Source: JAMXLO01 sp964427005
GTDB lineage: Bacteria; Pseudomonadota; Alphaproteobacteria; Acetobacterales; Acetobacteraceae
DNA length: 64,000 nt
Assembly (NCBI GenBank): GCA_964427005.1
Contig: CAYRTL010000006.1
Location: 30,023 to 94,022 of the forward strand
Direction: 5' to 3'
The position numbers and the translations under genes were made by a program. This document shows, piece after piece, positions 51,787 to 60,022 of the stretch (positions are counted from its first letter, which is position 1; each line of letters starts with the position of its first letter). The notes under the pieces were generated by a model. That model was not told the origin of the DNA and ran no database searches. It saw only the letters and a list, made by a program, of their open reading frames with translations.

Positions 51787-52649
51787 GAGGGGCCGCTGGA
51801 CAGCGCGCGGGCCACTGCATCGAGTTCGCCCTTGATCCAGTCCTGATAGGTCGTGCCGGGAGGTTCTGTCTCGGTCACCCCAACCACGGGGATCTTCGAC
51901 TCCTCGGCAATTCGCACCATGCGCTGCACGGCAGCGCCGGTCGCCTGGCTGTTGTAGATGAGCAGACGGACGGCATGCTTTCGCAGATCGTTCTCGAATG
52001 CTGCCACGTCGGATGCACGCGGTTCGGTATCGTTCATGATCGCGAGCTGGAACCTTTCGTTGCGCATCTTGAAGCCGAGTGCTGCCGCCATATAGCCGAA
52101 TACCGGCTCGGTCGCCGTGACCGGAGTGCCGGCAAACTTGGTGTGAATATCAGCGATCTTCGTTTGCAGCGGTTGCAATGAGTCGAGGAATGCGTGCAGC
52201 CGATTGTCACAGTCATTCCTATGAGCGGGGTCCTTCTCGGAAACTGCTGCAGCCAGCGCCTTGGCATAGGCTGGCATGACTGGCGGATCGTACCACAAAT
52301 GTGGGTTCTCCCCCGCCTTTCTATGCACAAGGTTGGCCACGACGATGACTTTGCGGTTTGGCGACCGCGCCGCCGATAGCAGCTTTGTCATCCACGGGTC
52401 GTAGTCCGCGCCATTGTACACGACGATCGTCGCTCCGGAGAGTGAGCGCGCGACCGATGGGCTGGCCTCGAACAGATGCGGGTCCTGGTCAGGATTGCTC
52501 ATGACGCTGCTGACGGTCGCAGAGGGGCCTGCGATCTGCTGCGCGACGTCACCATAGAAGTTCTCTGCCGCGACGATACTGATGGTCTGTGCGGTGGCGG
52601 GAGCCGCGGCAAGCACTGTCATGACGATCAGGACGCGAAATGCCATCAT
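51783..52649 (-). CDS. Metal ABC transporter substrate-binding protein (Zn/Mn, ZnuA-like)
   Basis: A 288-residue periplasmic A-1 cluster binding protein with signal peptide ending PATAQ. Expected metal ligands: the histidine in QDPHLFE and that in ENPHLWYDP. Where ZnuA proteins carry the third histidine this one has TEPVFGY, giving a glutamate as in manganese-binding PsaA/MntC. The long histidine loop of ZnuA is absent. A fourth acidic ligand is likely in the C-terminal TETEPPG region. The start at 52649 follows GAGG by seven bases. The Zur box upstream argues for zinc. Confidence 0.9.
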   Translation of the reverse strand: MMAFRVLIVMTVLAAAPATAQTISIVAAENFYGDVAQQIAGPSATVSSVMSNPDQDPHLFEASPSVARSLSGATIVVYNGADYDPWMTKLLSAARSPNRKVIVVANLVHRKAGENPHLWYDPPVMPAYAKALAAAVSEKDPAHRNDCDNRLHAFLDSLQPLQTKIADIHTKFAGTPVTATEPVFGYMAAALGFKMRNERFQLAIMNDTEPRASDVAAFENDLRKHAVRLLIYNSQATGAAVQRMVRIAEESKIPVVGVTETEPPGTTYQDWIKGELDAVARALSSGPS

Positions 52650-52680
52650 ATCCGAACCTCGCGGCGAACACTGGGCTGGT

Positions 52681-52697
52681 ATGTAATACTATAACAT
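52681..52697. promoter_or_regulatory. Zur-box-like palindrome
   Basis: ATGTAATACTATAACAT is a 17-base near-palindrome with a single mismatched pair. It closely fits the zinc-uptake-regulator operator ATGTTATANTATAACAT. It sits 31 bases upstream of the metal-binding-protein start and 54 bases upstream of zur, so Zur could repress both directions when zinc is plentiful. Confidence 0.75.
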
Positions 52698-52751
52698 GCT
52701 GGATGCAACCGTTGGCGGGCGTGCTAGCATGCCAGCCGAAATGGAGGCGGA

Positions 52752-53255
52752 ATGACGGCAGAGTTCTCGCGACGAACGGAAAGCCTGTTGAATCGGGCGG
52801 AGGCGGTCTGCGAGCAGCGTGGGGCCAACCTCACCGAGCTACGGCGCCACGTGCTTGGCTTGATTCTCGATGCGGCATCGCCCACCGGGGCCTATGAGCT
52901 GCTTGACCGCTTACGCCAGACGCGGCGTGGCGCGGCGCCCCCAACCGTATACCGGACGCTTGACTTCCTGTTGGAACAAGGACTGATCCACCGGGTGGAG
53001 CGGCTCTCGGCGTTCGTGGGTTGCGTCGCGGGCTGCACGGCTGAGGCCGACGGCGAGAACCACACCCATGCGGCGCAATTCCTGATCTGCCGCAACTGCG
53101 GTCGGGTGGTGGAAATGCAAGACCACGACGTGTCGTCGGTCCTCGCTCGGGCCGCAAAGGAGGCCGGCTTCAGCATCAGCAATGCAACTGTAGAGGCGGA
53201 AGGTATGTGCAGCACATGCCGCTCCTCACCGCTGCCCCGCGCACGCAGTAACTGA
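52752..53255 (+). CDS. zur: Zinc uptake regulator Zur (Fur family)
   Basis: A 167-residue Fur-family repressor. The DNA-binding winged helix includes GAYELLDRLRQ and APPTVYRTLDFLLEQGLIH, the wording typical of Zur. The structural zinc site has two CxxC pairs: C113 and C116 (CRNC), C153 and C156 (CSTC). The regulatory site is probably C91 with HTH 104-106. With zinc bound it should repress the divergent importer through the palindrome at 52681. Confidence 0.93.
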   Translation: MTAEFSRRTESLLNRAEAVCEQRGANLTELRRHVLGLILDAASPTGAYELLDRLRQTRRGAAPPTVYRTLDFLLEQGLIHRVERLSAFVGCVAGCTAEADGENHTHAAQFLICRNCGRVVEMQDHDVSSVLARAAKEAGFSISNATVEAEGMCSTCRSSPLPRARSN

Positions 53256-54545
53256 TTGGCCAGGGCAGTCAGAAAGCGGGCACCGCGAAGTGCGCGCACA
53301 CAGAAACGCAGTCAGCCTGCGGGCGTTAAGGGCTATCCCTATGCATTTCACATCGCGCTGGACGGCAACGGGATCAATGGCCTGGAAGGCATGGCGGGCG
53401 TCTGCCTGTTTCTGTTCGATCCAGCAGGCAATCGCTATGCCTACAAAATCGTCTATTTCGACGGTATCGCGGCCGGTCACGCAGTGTCGGTCAATCCTTC
53501 AGGGACGGTTGGCTATCTCGGCAACGCGGGCCAGCATCTGCTGTTCTACAATGCCCATAATCTCGATGAGCTGGAACGCATCTCGACATTGCGGTTCGAA
53601 ACGGCACGGACATCACTGCAAGGCAGCACGCATGTCATCTGGCTGTCGGACAACGCAGTCGTTACGCCCATCGGCGAACACTTCTATGCATTTGAACTAG
53701 GCAACCTGGCGAACCCGCGGCGACTGATCCGTCATGGGGTCAAGCTGCCGCACGGGATGAAGCAGACAGCTTCAGGGCGCTATATCGTCTACGGCTCGAT
53801 GGACAACCCTGCCGATGGCGAGGGTGGGGAAGCGCGCCATGTCGGGATCTGGGATCGGCAGACCGATCGAGTGACCGTGTTGCCGCTGCCCGCAACGTGC
53901 TGGCATGTGGCCGTGCATCCGCGTGACGACATCTTCTATGCCGTGTCATTCCGCGTCGCGCCACAGGATTATCGCGACTATCATCAATGGGGAATGGCCT
54001 ACCTCAAAGAGTATGCCTTCGAGATCGACGCCAGGCAGAAGCGGGTGCTGCGTCACTGGGCAGCAGGGCGCGAGATCCCGGCCCACATCAATTCCGATAT
54101 AACCTTGTCCGACAGCGAGCTGATTTTCTGCAACGGCGGCAGCCAGTCCATCGTCGCCATCGAGCTCGACGGTTTCGCGCGCTTTCGCATCATCGACGAA
54201 CGGCCGGACCTTGCAGCGCACCTGGCGCGTCCCCGCGAGGTCGCAACCCAGCTCTATGACGCGTTCGCACGTGGCAACTTCGGCACGAACAGCCAGCACT
54301 TTCTCGGTGCGCTGCGCGTGAGCCGGTTCAGCCTGCTCGACTCAGTCTATGCCTGCCAGTTATCGGCCGATCAGTCGCTGTTGTTCACTGCCAACCGCGG
54401 ACTGAACTGCATCACGATTTACGATTATCCTGCCGGCGAGGTGCGCATTCGCGTGTCGATGCCGGAGCTGCAGAACTATTTTTCGTTTCTTTCGCCATTT
54501 GCCGATCCGCGGCTTGGTTTCCACCACGGCGCGCTGATCGGCTAG
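53256..54545 (+). CDS. Unrecognised cytosolic beta-propeller-like protein
   Basis: A 429-residue protein with no signal peptide or membrane helix. It has repeated strand-rich blades with small-residue and aspartate turns (GYLGNAGQHLLFYNAHNLDEL, VGIWDRQTDRVTVLPL, SQSIVAIELDGFARF, FTANRGLNCITIYDYPAGEV, quoted in part), like WD40/YVTN propellers. Conserved histidines occur in LPHGMKQ, CWHVAVHP and GFHHG. The only plausible start is a TTG directly after the zur stop, so the gene is coupled to zur. Function unknown; a zinc-linked role is inference from position. Confidence 0.75.
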   Translation: MARAVRKRAPRSARTQKRSQPAGVKGYPYAFHIALDGNGINGLEGMAGVCLFLFDPAGNRYAYKIVYFDGIAAGHAVSVNPSGTVGYLGNAGQHLLFYNAHNLDELERISTLRFETARTSLQGSTHVIWLSDNAVVTPIGEHFYAFELGNLANPRRLIRHGVKLPHGMKQTASGRYIVYGSMDNPADGEGGEARHVGIWDRQTDRVTVLPLPATCWHVAVHPRDDIFYAVSFRVAPQDYRDYHQWGMAYLKEYAFEIDARQKRVLRHWAAGREIPAHINSDITLSDSELIFCNGGSQSIVAIELDGFARFRIIDERPDLAAHLARPREVATQLYDAFARGNFGTNSQHFLGALRVSRFSLLDSVYACQLSADQSLLFTANRGLNCITIYDYPAGEVRIRVSMPELQNYFSFLSPFADPRLGFHHGALIG

Positions 54546-54550
54546 CGTTG

Positions 54551-55330
54551 TCATCCCAGCCTGAAGTTCGGCTTCCGCTTCTCGGCAAACGCCGCCATGC
54601 CTTCGCGCTGATCGTGAGTCCCAAACAGCGACAGGAATAGCGCCCGCTCATGGCGTACGCCCTCGACCAGCGTCGTCTCGAACGCGCGGTTCACTGCCTG
54701 TTTGGCCAACGCCACTGCGACCGGCGACAGGTTGGCGATGCGTTCCGCAATCTTCAGTGCCTCTGGGATGAGTTGATCCGCCGGAAATACCCGTGAGACA
54801 AGATTGGCACGTTCCGCTTCGGCTGCGTCCATCATCCTCGCGGTGAGGATCATATCCATCGCCTTGGACTTCCCGACGGCACGGGTTAGCCGTTGTGTGC
54901 CACCCGCGCCTGGCATTACACCAAGGTTGATTTCCGGCTGACCGAACTTGGCCGTGTCAGCCGCGAGGATGAAGTCGCACATCATTGCGACCTCGCAGCC
55001 TCCGCCCAATGCAAAGCCTGCCACGGCGGCGATCACCGGCTTCTTCACACGCAGCACAGTCTCCCACCGCTTGCCGATGAAATCCTCCAGCATGGCCTCA
55101 GGATGTGTGCGGTCCTTCATCTCCTTGATGTCGGCGCCCGCGGCGAACGCTTTCTCGTTGCCGGTCAGCACGATGCAGCCGATACCGGGATCCGCATCGA
55201 AGGCCAGGAGCTGGGTGCCGAGTTCCTCCATCAGTGCATCGCATAAGGCGTTCAGCGCCGCGGGGCGGTTGAGGCGGATCAGCCCCACCCGGCCATGCGT
55301 CTCGACGATGATGTTCTGGTAATCGGCCAT
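54551..55330 (-). CDS. Enoyl-CoA hydratase/isomerase-family protein
   Basis: A 259-residue crotonase. The oxyanion-hole residues are in AFAAGADIKEM and GFALGGGCEVAMMCD, and a catalytic glutamate is in FGQPEINLGVMPGAGGTQRL. These match short-chain enoyl-CoA hydratases, which add water to trans-2-enoyl-CoA in fatty-acid breakdown. It lies 36 bases downstream of mutM on the same strand, the conserved mutM-ech order of alphaproteobacteria. Confidence 0.92.
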   Translation of the reverse strand: MADYQNIIVETHGRVGLIRLNRPAALNALCDALMEELGTQLLAFDADPGIGCIVLTGNEKAFAAGADIKEMKDRTHPEAMLEDFIGKRWETVLRVKKPVIAAVAGFALGGGCEVAMMCDFILAADTAKFGQPEINLGVMPGAGGTQRLTRAVGKSKAMDMILTARMMDAAEAERANLVSRVFPADQLIPEALKIAERIANLSPVAVALAKQAVNRAFETTLVEGVRHERALFLSLFGTHDQREGMAAFAEKRKPNFRLG

Positions 55331-55366
55331 CTTCGCTCTCCCCGATCGAGGTGGCGGGCCTTGTAG

Positions 55367-56206
55367 CTATCGCTGGGTACGCGGGCAATAGAACGTACTG
55401 CGAGCCGATTGGGTGATCCGGCGGATCCCCAGGCAGGCGGGTCGCATAGGACAACGCTCGCATGGTTCGTTCTCGTGGCCGTAGACCTTCCAGGCGTGCT
55501 GGAAATAGCCGAGTTCCCCATCAGGCTGGACATAATCGCGCAGTGATGAACCGCCGGCAGCGATTGCCTCAAGCAGTGTTTCCTTGATCGCTGGAACCAG
55601 GCGCTCGGCGCGCGTGCCAGGGATTGTATGCGCCGAACGTTGCGGGCTGAGGCGCGCGCGGAACAATGCTTCACAGACGTAGATGTTACCGAGACCGGCA
55701 ACCACCTTCTGGTCCAGCAGTGCCGCCTTGATTGGCGTGCGCTTGCCGGTCAGCGCGGATGAGAGGAGGGCAGGGGAGAAGTCAGCCTCGAGTGGCTCCG
55801 GCCCCAATCCGGCCAGCAGTTTGTGCGCGTCCTCCGCGCCTGTCAGCACAAGATCGACGGAGCCGAAGCGGCGCGGATCGACAAATCCAACCCGCCAGCC
55901 ATCATCCGTTTCCAGCACCAAATGCTCATGCGGCATCGGCTGGTTGGGCCGCAGGGGCGACAGCACCATGCGGCCGGACATGCCCAGGTGCATCAGGACT
56001 GAATGCCCGCCAGATAGGCGCATCAGGATGTATTTGCCGCGTCTGCGGAACCCGGCGACTTTCGCACCTGTCAGGCGCTGTTCCAGTCCTTCGGGCAGCG
56101 GCCAGCGCAGATCGGGGCGATGCGCGATAGCGCGCACAATGGTCCGTCCCTCCAGCCGTTGCTGAAGGCCACGCATGACTGTCTCGACTTCGGGGAGTTC
56201 CGGCAT
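55367..56206 (-). CDS. mutM: Formamidopyrimidine-DNA glycosylase (MutM/Fpg)
   Basis: A 279-residue base-excision enzyme that removes 8-oxoguanine and cleaves the abasic site. The catalytic N-terminal proline and glutamate are in MPELPEVE, the conserved lysine is K58 in RGKYIL, and the helix-two-turn-helix has GLGNIYVCEAL. The zinc-finger region is unusual: C249, C252, C258 and C274 are present, but T277 (FYCPRTQ) replaces the usual last cysteine. The start at 56206 is fixed because proline 2 is the nucleophile. Divergent from ubiE. Confidence 0.94.
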   Translation of the reverse strand: MPELPEVETVMRGLQQRLEGRTIVRAIAHRPDLRWPLPEGLEQRLTGAKVAGFRRRGKYILMRLSGGHSVLMHLGMSGRMVLSPLRPNQPMPHEHLVLETDDGWRVGFVDPRRFGSVDLVLTGAEDAHKLLAGLGPEPLEADFSPALLSSALTGKRTPIKAALLDQKVVAGLGNIYVCEALFRARLSPQRSAHTIPGTRAERLVPAIKETLLEAIAAGGSSLRDYVQPDGELGYFQHAWKVYGHENEPCERCPMRPACLGIRRITQSARSTFYCPRTQR

Positions 56207-56237
56207 TGGGGCGAGGCACGCTATAGATGCGGCGGAA

Positions 56238-56993
56238 ATGACCGACAACCCCGCATCCGCCGAAACGGCCGATTTCGGCTTCCGCCGTGTCCCCCGCGCC
56301 GCGAAGAGCGGGATGGTGCGCGCGGTATTCGACAGCGTGGCACAGCGCTACGACCTGATGAACGACCTGATGTCGCTGGGCGTCCACCGCGCCTGGAAGC
56401 GTGTGCTGGTGACAGCGCTCGATCCACAGCCAAGGCGGATGCTGCTCGATCTTGCGGCAGGCACCGGCGATATCGGCCTGGCGTGGGTCGAGGAAGGCGG
56501 CGGACCGGTGCTGTTGAGCGATGTCAACGCATCCATGCTCGGTGTGGCACGAGATCATGCGCTGACGCAGGGAATGGTGGGCGAGGTGTCGCTGCTGGTG
56601 GCCGATGCGGAGCGTCTGCCGCTCCCCGATCGGCTGGTCGATCGCGTGTCGATCGCCTTCGGACTGCGAAACTGCACGGATAAGCCAGCCGTGCTGGCAG
56701 AGGCGCGACGGGTGCTGAAGCCGGGGGGGCGTTTCTTCTGTCTGGAGTTCTCGCACGTTCAGGTGGCGGCCTTGCAGCCGCTGTATGATGCATGGTCATT
56801 TCGTGTTCTGCCGCTGCTGGGCCGCCACGTTGCACGTGATGAAGCGAGTTATCGCTATCTGGCCGAGAGCATTCGCATGTTCCCCGACCAGGAAGCCCTG
56901 GCCGGCATGATGCGTGATGCTGGGTTTGCACGCGTTTCGGTGCGCAACTTGTCAGGCGGCATCGCGGCGATTCATTCTGGGTGGCGGTTGTGA
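56238..56993 (+). CDS. ubiE: Ubiquinone/menaquinone C-methyltransferase (UbiE)
   Basis: A 251-residue SAM-dependent methyltransferase. It has FDSVAQRYDLMNDLMSLGVHR and LDLAAGTGDIGL for SAM binding, SIAFGLRNCTD and the VLKPGGRFFCLEFS block, all family signatures. UbiE methylates the quinone ring of ubiquinone precursors at the membrane. The ATG at 56238 fits family length. The stop overlaps the coaBC ATG by one base. Confidence 0.94.
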   Translation: MTDNPASAETADFGFRRVPRAAKSGMVRAVFDSVAQRYDLMNDLMSLGVHRAWKRVLVTALDPQPRRMLLDLAAGTGDIGLAWVEEGGGPVLLSDVNASMLGVARDHALTQGMVGEVSLLVADAERLPLPDRLVDRVSIAFGLRNCTDKPAVLAEARRVLKPGGRFFCLEFSHVQVAALQPLYDAWSFRVLPLLGRHVARDEASYRYLAESIRMFPDQEALAGMMRDAGFARVSVRNLSGGIAAIHSGWRL

Positions 56994-58195
56994 TGGCCAT
57001 AGAAGGCAAGCGCGTCCTGCTTATCGTCTCCGGTGGCATCGCGGCGTACAAAGCGCTTGAGCTGATCCGTCTGCTTCGTGGCAAAGGCTGCGGCGTTACC
57101 TGCGTGCTGACCGAGGCTGGCGCGCAATTCGTCACGCCGCTGTCACTGCAGGCGTTGAGCGAAAGCAAGGTGTACACCGACCTGTTCTCGCTTACCGACG
57201 AAAGCGAGATGGGCCACATTCAGCTCTCGCGCAGCGCGGACCTGATCGTTGTGGCGCCGGCTTCGGCAGACATTCTGGCAAAGATGGCCGCAGGTCTGGC
57301 GGGCGATCTTGCATCGACGCTGCTGCTGGCGACGGACAAGCCGGTGCTGGTCGCGCCGGCGATGAACGTACGGATGTGGCAGCATGCCGCGACGCAGGCA
57401 AACATGGCGTTGCTTGTCTCGCGCGGCATCCACGTCGTTGGGCCTGACGAAGGCGCGATGGCCTGCAATGAGTACGGTCCTGGCCGTCTCGCTGAGCCAC
57501 CGGCGATCCTTGCAGCGATCGAAGCCTTGCTGGTGCCGCAGGCACCGCTTGCTGGGCGGCATGTCGTGGTGACCAGCGGTCCGACGCATGAACCAATCGA
57601 CCCCGTACGCTACATCGCGAACCGATCCAGCGGGCGGCAGGGACATTCCATCGCCGCTGCCCTTGCTGCCTTGGGCGCGCGCGTGACGCTGATCAGCGGA
57701 CCGGTCACCGTGCCCGATCCTGCTGGCGTCGCGGTCAAGCACGTGGAGAGTGCTCAACAGATGCTGGACGCATGCCAGGCGGCGTTGCCGGCGGACGTGG
57801 CGATCTTCGCCGCAGCCGTTGCCGATTGGCGGGTGGTCGGCACCGCGTCGGGCAAGATCAAGAAGGTGCCGGGCGCCCCGCCACCTGCGCTCGAACTCGT
57901 GGCCAACCCCGATATCCTCGCCACCATCGCGCAGACGGGTCCTAAGCGGCCGCGTCTTGTGATCGGCTTTGCCGCGGAGACCGATGACTTGTTGACGAAC
58001 GCGCAGACCAAGCGGGAGCGCAAGAACGCGGATTGGATCGTCGCAAACGACGTGTCGCCTACGACCGGCATCATGGGAGGCGAGGAGAACGCGGTTCATC
58101 TGATCACCGCCGATGGCGTTGAAGACTGGCCGCGTCTGGCGAAGCACGAGGTAGCGCGCCGGCTGGCCGCGCGCATCGCGGCAGCATTGCAGTGA
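56993..58195 (+). CDS. coaBC: Bifunctional phosphopantothenoylcysteine decarboxylase/synthase (CoaBC)
   Basis: A 400-residue coenzyme A synthesis enzyme. The FMN-binding CoaC half has GKRVLLIVSGGIAAYK, the PAMNVRMW motif and ACNEYGPGRLAEP with the active-site cysteine. The CoaB half begins near GRHVVVTSGPTHEPIDPVRYI and has VIGFAAETDD and KNADWIVANDV. It joins cysteine to 4-phosphopantothenate and decarboxylates the product. Its stop overlaps the GTG of the next gene. Confidence 0.95.
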   Translation: MAIEGKRVLLIVSGGIAAYKALELIRLLRGKGCGVTCVLTEAGAQFVTPLSLQALSESKVYTDLFSLTDESEMGHIQLSRSADLIVVAPASADILAKMAAGLAGDLASTLLLATDKPVLVAPAMNVRMWQHAATQANMALLVSRGIHVVGPDEGAMACNEYGPGRLAEPPAILAAIEALLVPQAPLAGRHVVVTSGPTHEPIDPVRYIANRSSGRQGHSIAAALAALGARVTLISGPVTVPDPAGVAVKHVESAQQMLDACQAALPADVAIFAAAVADWRVVGTASGKIKKVPGAPPPALELVANPDILATIAQTGPKRPRLVIGFAAETDDLLTNAQTKRERKNADWIVANDVSPTTGIMGGEENAVHLITADGVEDWPRLAKHEVARRLAARIAAALQ

Positions 58196-58695
58196 GCTAC
58201 GAGGTCCGCCCGTTGGGTATTGCGGATGCCGATGACTACCGACGGGTGCGCCTCGACGCATTGCGTCTGCATCCAGAAGCATTCGGTGCCGATTATGCGG
58301 AAGAAGCCGCATTGGACCGGGCGCACATCGTAGAGCGTCTGTCGGCCCAGGGGTTTACCCGGTTTGGTGGATTTGCTGACGACGAACTCGTCGGCTTGGC
58401 GGGATTGCAAATCCGTCGGGGTGCAAAGGAGAAGCACAAGGCTCGTCTGTTCAGTATGTATGTCGATGAAGCGCATCGCGGCACCGGTTTGGCACAACAA
58501 CTGGTCGAGGCGGCAATCGCTGGCGCGCGTCAGGCGGGCGTCATCCTGCTGCACCTGACCGTCAATTCCGCCAATTTGCGCGCACAGCGGTTTTATCGCC
58601 GGATGGGCTTTACGGTGTACGGCGTGGAACGGCGCTCGCTGCAAGTTGGCGGCCAGTTTCATGATGAAGATCTGATGGTGCTCGAACTCAAATAA
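58192..58695 (+). CDS. GNAT-family N-acetyltransferase
   Basis: A 167-residue GNAT protein: SMYVDEAHRGTGLAQQLVEAA gives the acetyl-CoA loop (R/Q-x2-G-x-G/A pattern), and NLRAQRFYRRMGF the C-terminal motif B. Acceptor unknown. GTG start overlapping the coaBC stop suggests co-translation. Its end overlaps the convergent MFS gene by eight bases. Confidence 0.88.
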   Translation: MSYEVRPLGIADADDYRRVRLDALRLHPEAFGADYAEEAALDRAHIVERLSAQGFTRFGGFADDELVGLAGLQIRRGAKEKHKARLFSMYVDEAHRGTGLAQQLVEAAIAGARQAGVILLHLTVNSANLRAQRFYRRMGFTVYGVERRSLQVGGQFHDEDLMVLELK

Positions 58696-59908
58696 CCCGC
58701 CACAGCGGACGCGCCAGCAGCATCATGAGCAAGCCGGTAATACCCGTCGCGGCGGTCGCCCACGGCGCACCGATGAGGTCTGCCAGCAGTCCCAGCGCAA
58801 CGAAGCCGATCGGTCCAACACCGATGCAGACTGACAGCACGCCGAGCATGCGGCTGCGCATTTCAGGCGGCGCGGAGAGATAAACCAGCGTAGCCTGCAT
58901 GATGCTGAATCCCGCTCCGCCAAGCCCGGTGAACAGCAGGGCGGCACCGGCTATCGCTGGCATCGGGATCAATGCGAACACGGTCAGCATGACCATGTAG
59001 AGCATCACGCCGCCGACATAGGCGCGACGATAGAAGCTGGGGCGGCACAGCATCGCCATCAGCACGGCGCCGGCAAAGGCGCCGATGCCGTCCATGCTGG
59101 ACAGGATACCAATACCCTCCGGCCCCAGCAGTAACTGGTCCTGACCGATCACCGGCACCATGCTGGTGAATGGCCAGCCGAACACGTTGTAGATCACGGT
59201 GACTGTCAGTGTGCCGATGAGTCGCGGGTCGCTGCGCACCAGCCGCAGCCCTTCGGCGATGCGTGCAATCACCGATTCCGTTGTCGTTAGGGGGAAGCTG
59301 TTGCGGTATTGCACGCGCCATGCGGCAAACACCGCGACGGCATACAGGACGACGCTCAGCGTGAAGACACCCTCGATGCCAACGCCGGCCAACAGCAGAC
59401 CGCCGACCGTCGGGCCAACCATGCGGCTCGCATTGTTTGCGCCCACGTCGATCGACATCGCCGTGCCCATCTGCGCTGCCCCGACCACCTCGCCGATCAT
59501 GACGCGTCGCACCGGATTGTCGGTTGCCCACGCCAGGCCGTTGATGAAGCTGGCAACCGCAAGGTGCCAGACGGCAAGCACATGGAGATGCGCCAGCATC
59601 GCCAGCGTCAGCGACGTGATCACCATGCTGGCCACCACGACGATCAGCGTGGTGCGCCGTTCCATTCGTTCCGCAATTGCGCCGAGAAACGCGCCGAACA
59701 GTCCCATCGGCAACAGCCGCAGCATGGTCATCATGGCAACGATGAAGGCGGAACCAGTGTGCTGATAGACGAACACACCGATGGCAACGGTTTCCACCCA
59801 GCGGACGACGAATACGACGAGGCCGACGAACCACAGGCGCCAGAAATCCGCGCTGTCGATCAGCCAGGCCGGGCGGGTGGCCGGCCTGGCCACAGTGGTC
59901 TCATGCAC
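58688..59908 (-). CDS. MFS transporter, MFS_3/EntS-like exporter
   Basis: A 406-residue membrane protein with about 12 helices. The DFWRLWFVGLVVFVVRWVETVAIG start, MTMLRLLPMGLFGAFLGA and WATDNPVRRVMIGEVV regions match the MFS_3 branch that includes the enterobactin exporter EntS and many drug-type exporters. The GTG at 59908 is chosen because GAGGAA lies upstream and family similarity begins there; the frame stays open far upstream by chance. The substrate is not known. Confidence 0.85.
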   Translation of the reverse strand: MHETTVARPATRPAWLIDSADFWRLWFVGLVVFVVRWVETVAIGVFVYQHTGSAFIVAMMTMLRLLPMGLFGAFLGAIAERMERRTTLIVVVASMVITSLTLAMLAHLHVLAVWHLAVASFINGLAWATDNPVRRVMIGEVVGAAQMGTAMSIDVGANNASRMVGPTVGGLLLAGVGIEGVFTLSVVLYAVAVFAAWRVQYRNSFPLTTTESVIARIAEGLRLVRSDPRLIGTLTVTVIYNVFGWPFTSMVPVIGQDQLLLGPEGIGILSSMDGIGAFAGAVLMAMLCRPSFYRRAYVGGVMLYMVMLTVFALIPMPAIAGAALLFTGLGGAGFSIMQATLVYLSAPPEMRSRMLGVLSVCIGVGPIGFVALGLLADLIGAPWATAATGITGLLMMLLARPLWRVI

Positions 59909-60022
59909 GAAGGACGTTCCTCGGCGTTTCTGTCGCAATCCTAGCGGCGTGGGTCGCCGTCGCAACACTATTGCCGCAGACCTCGGCCTGGAGGAGCATG
60001 CTTTTTGAGCAGAGGAGGCATG

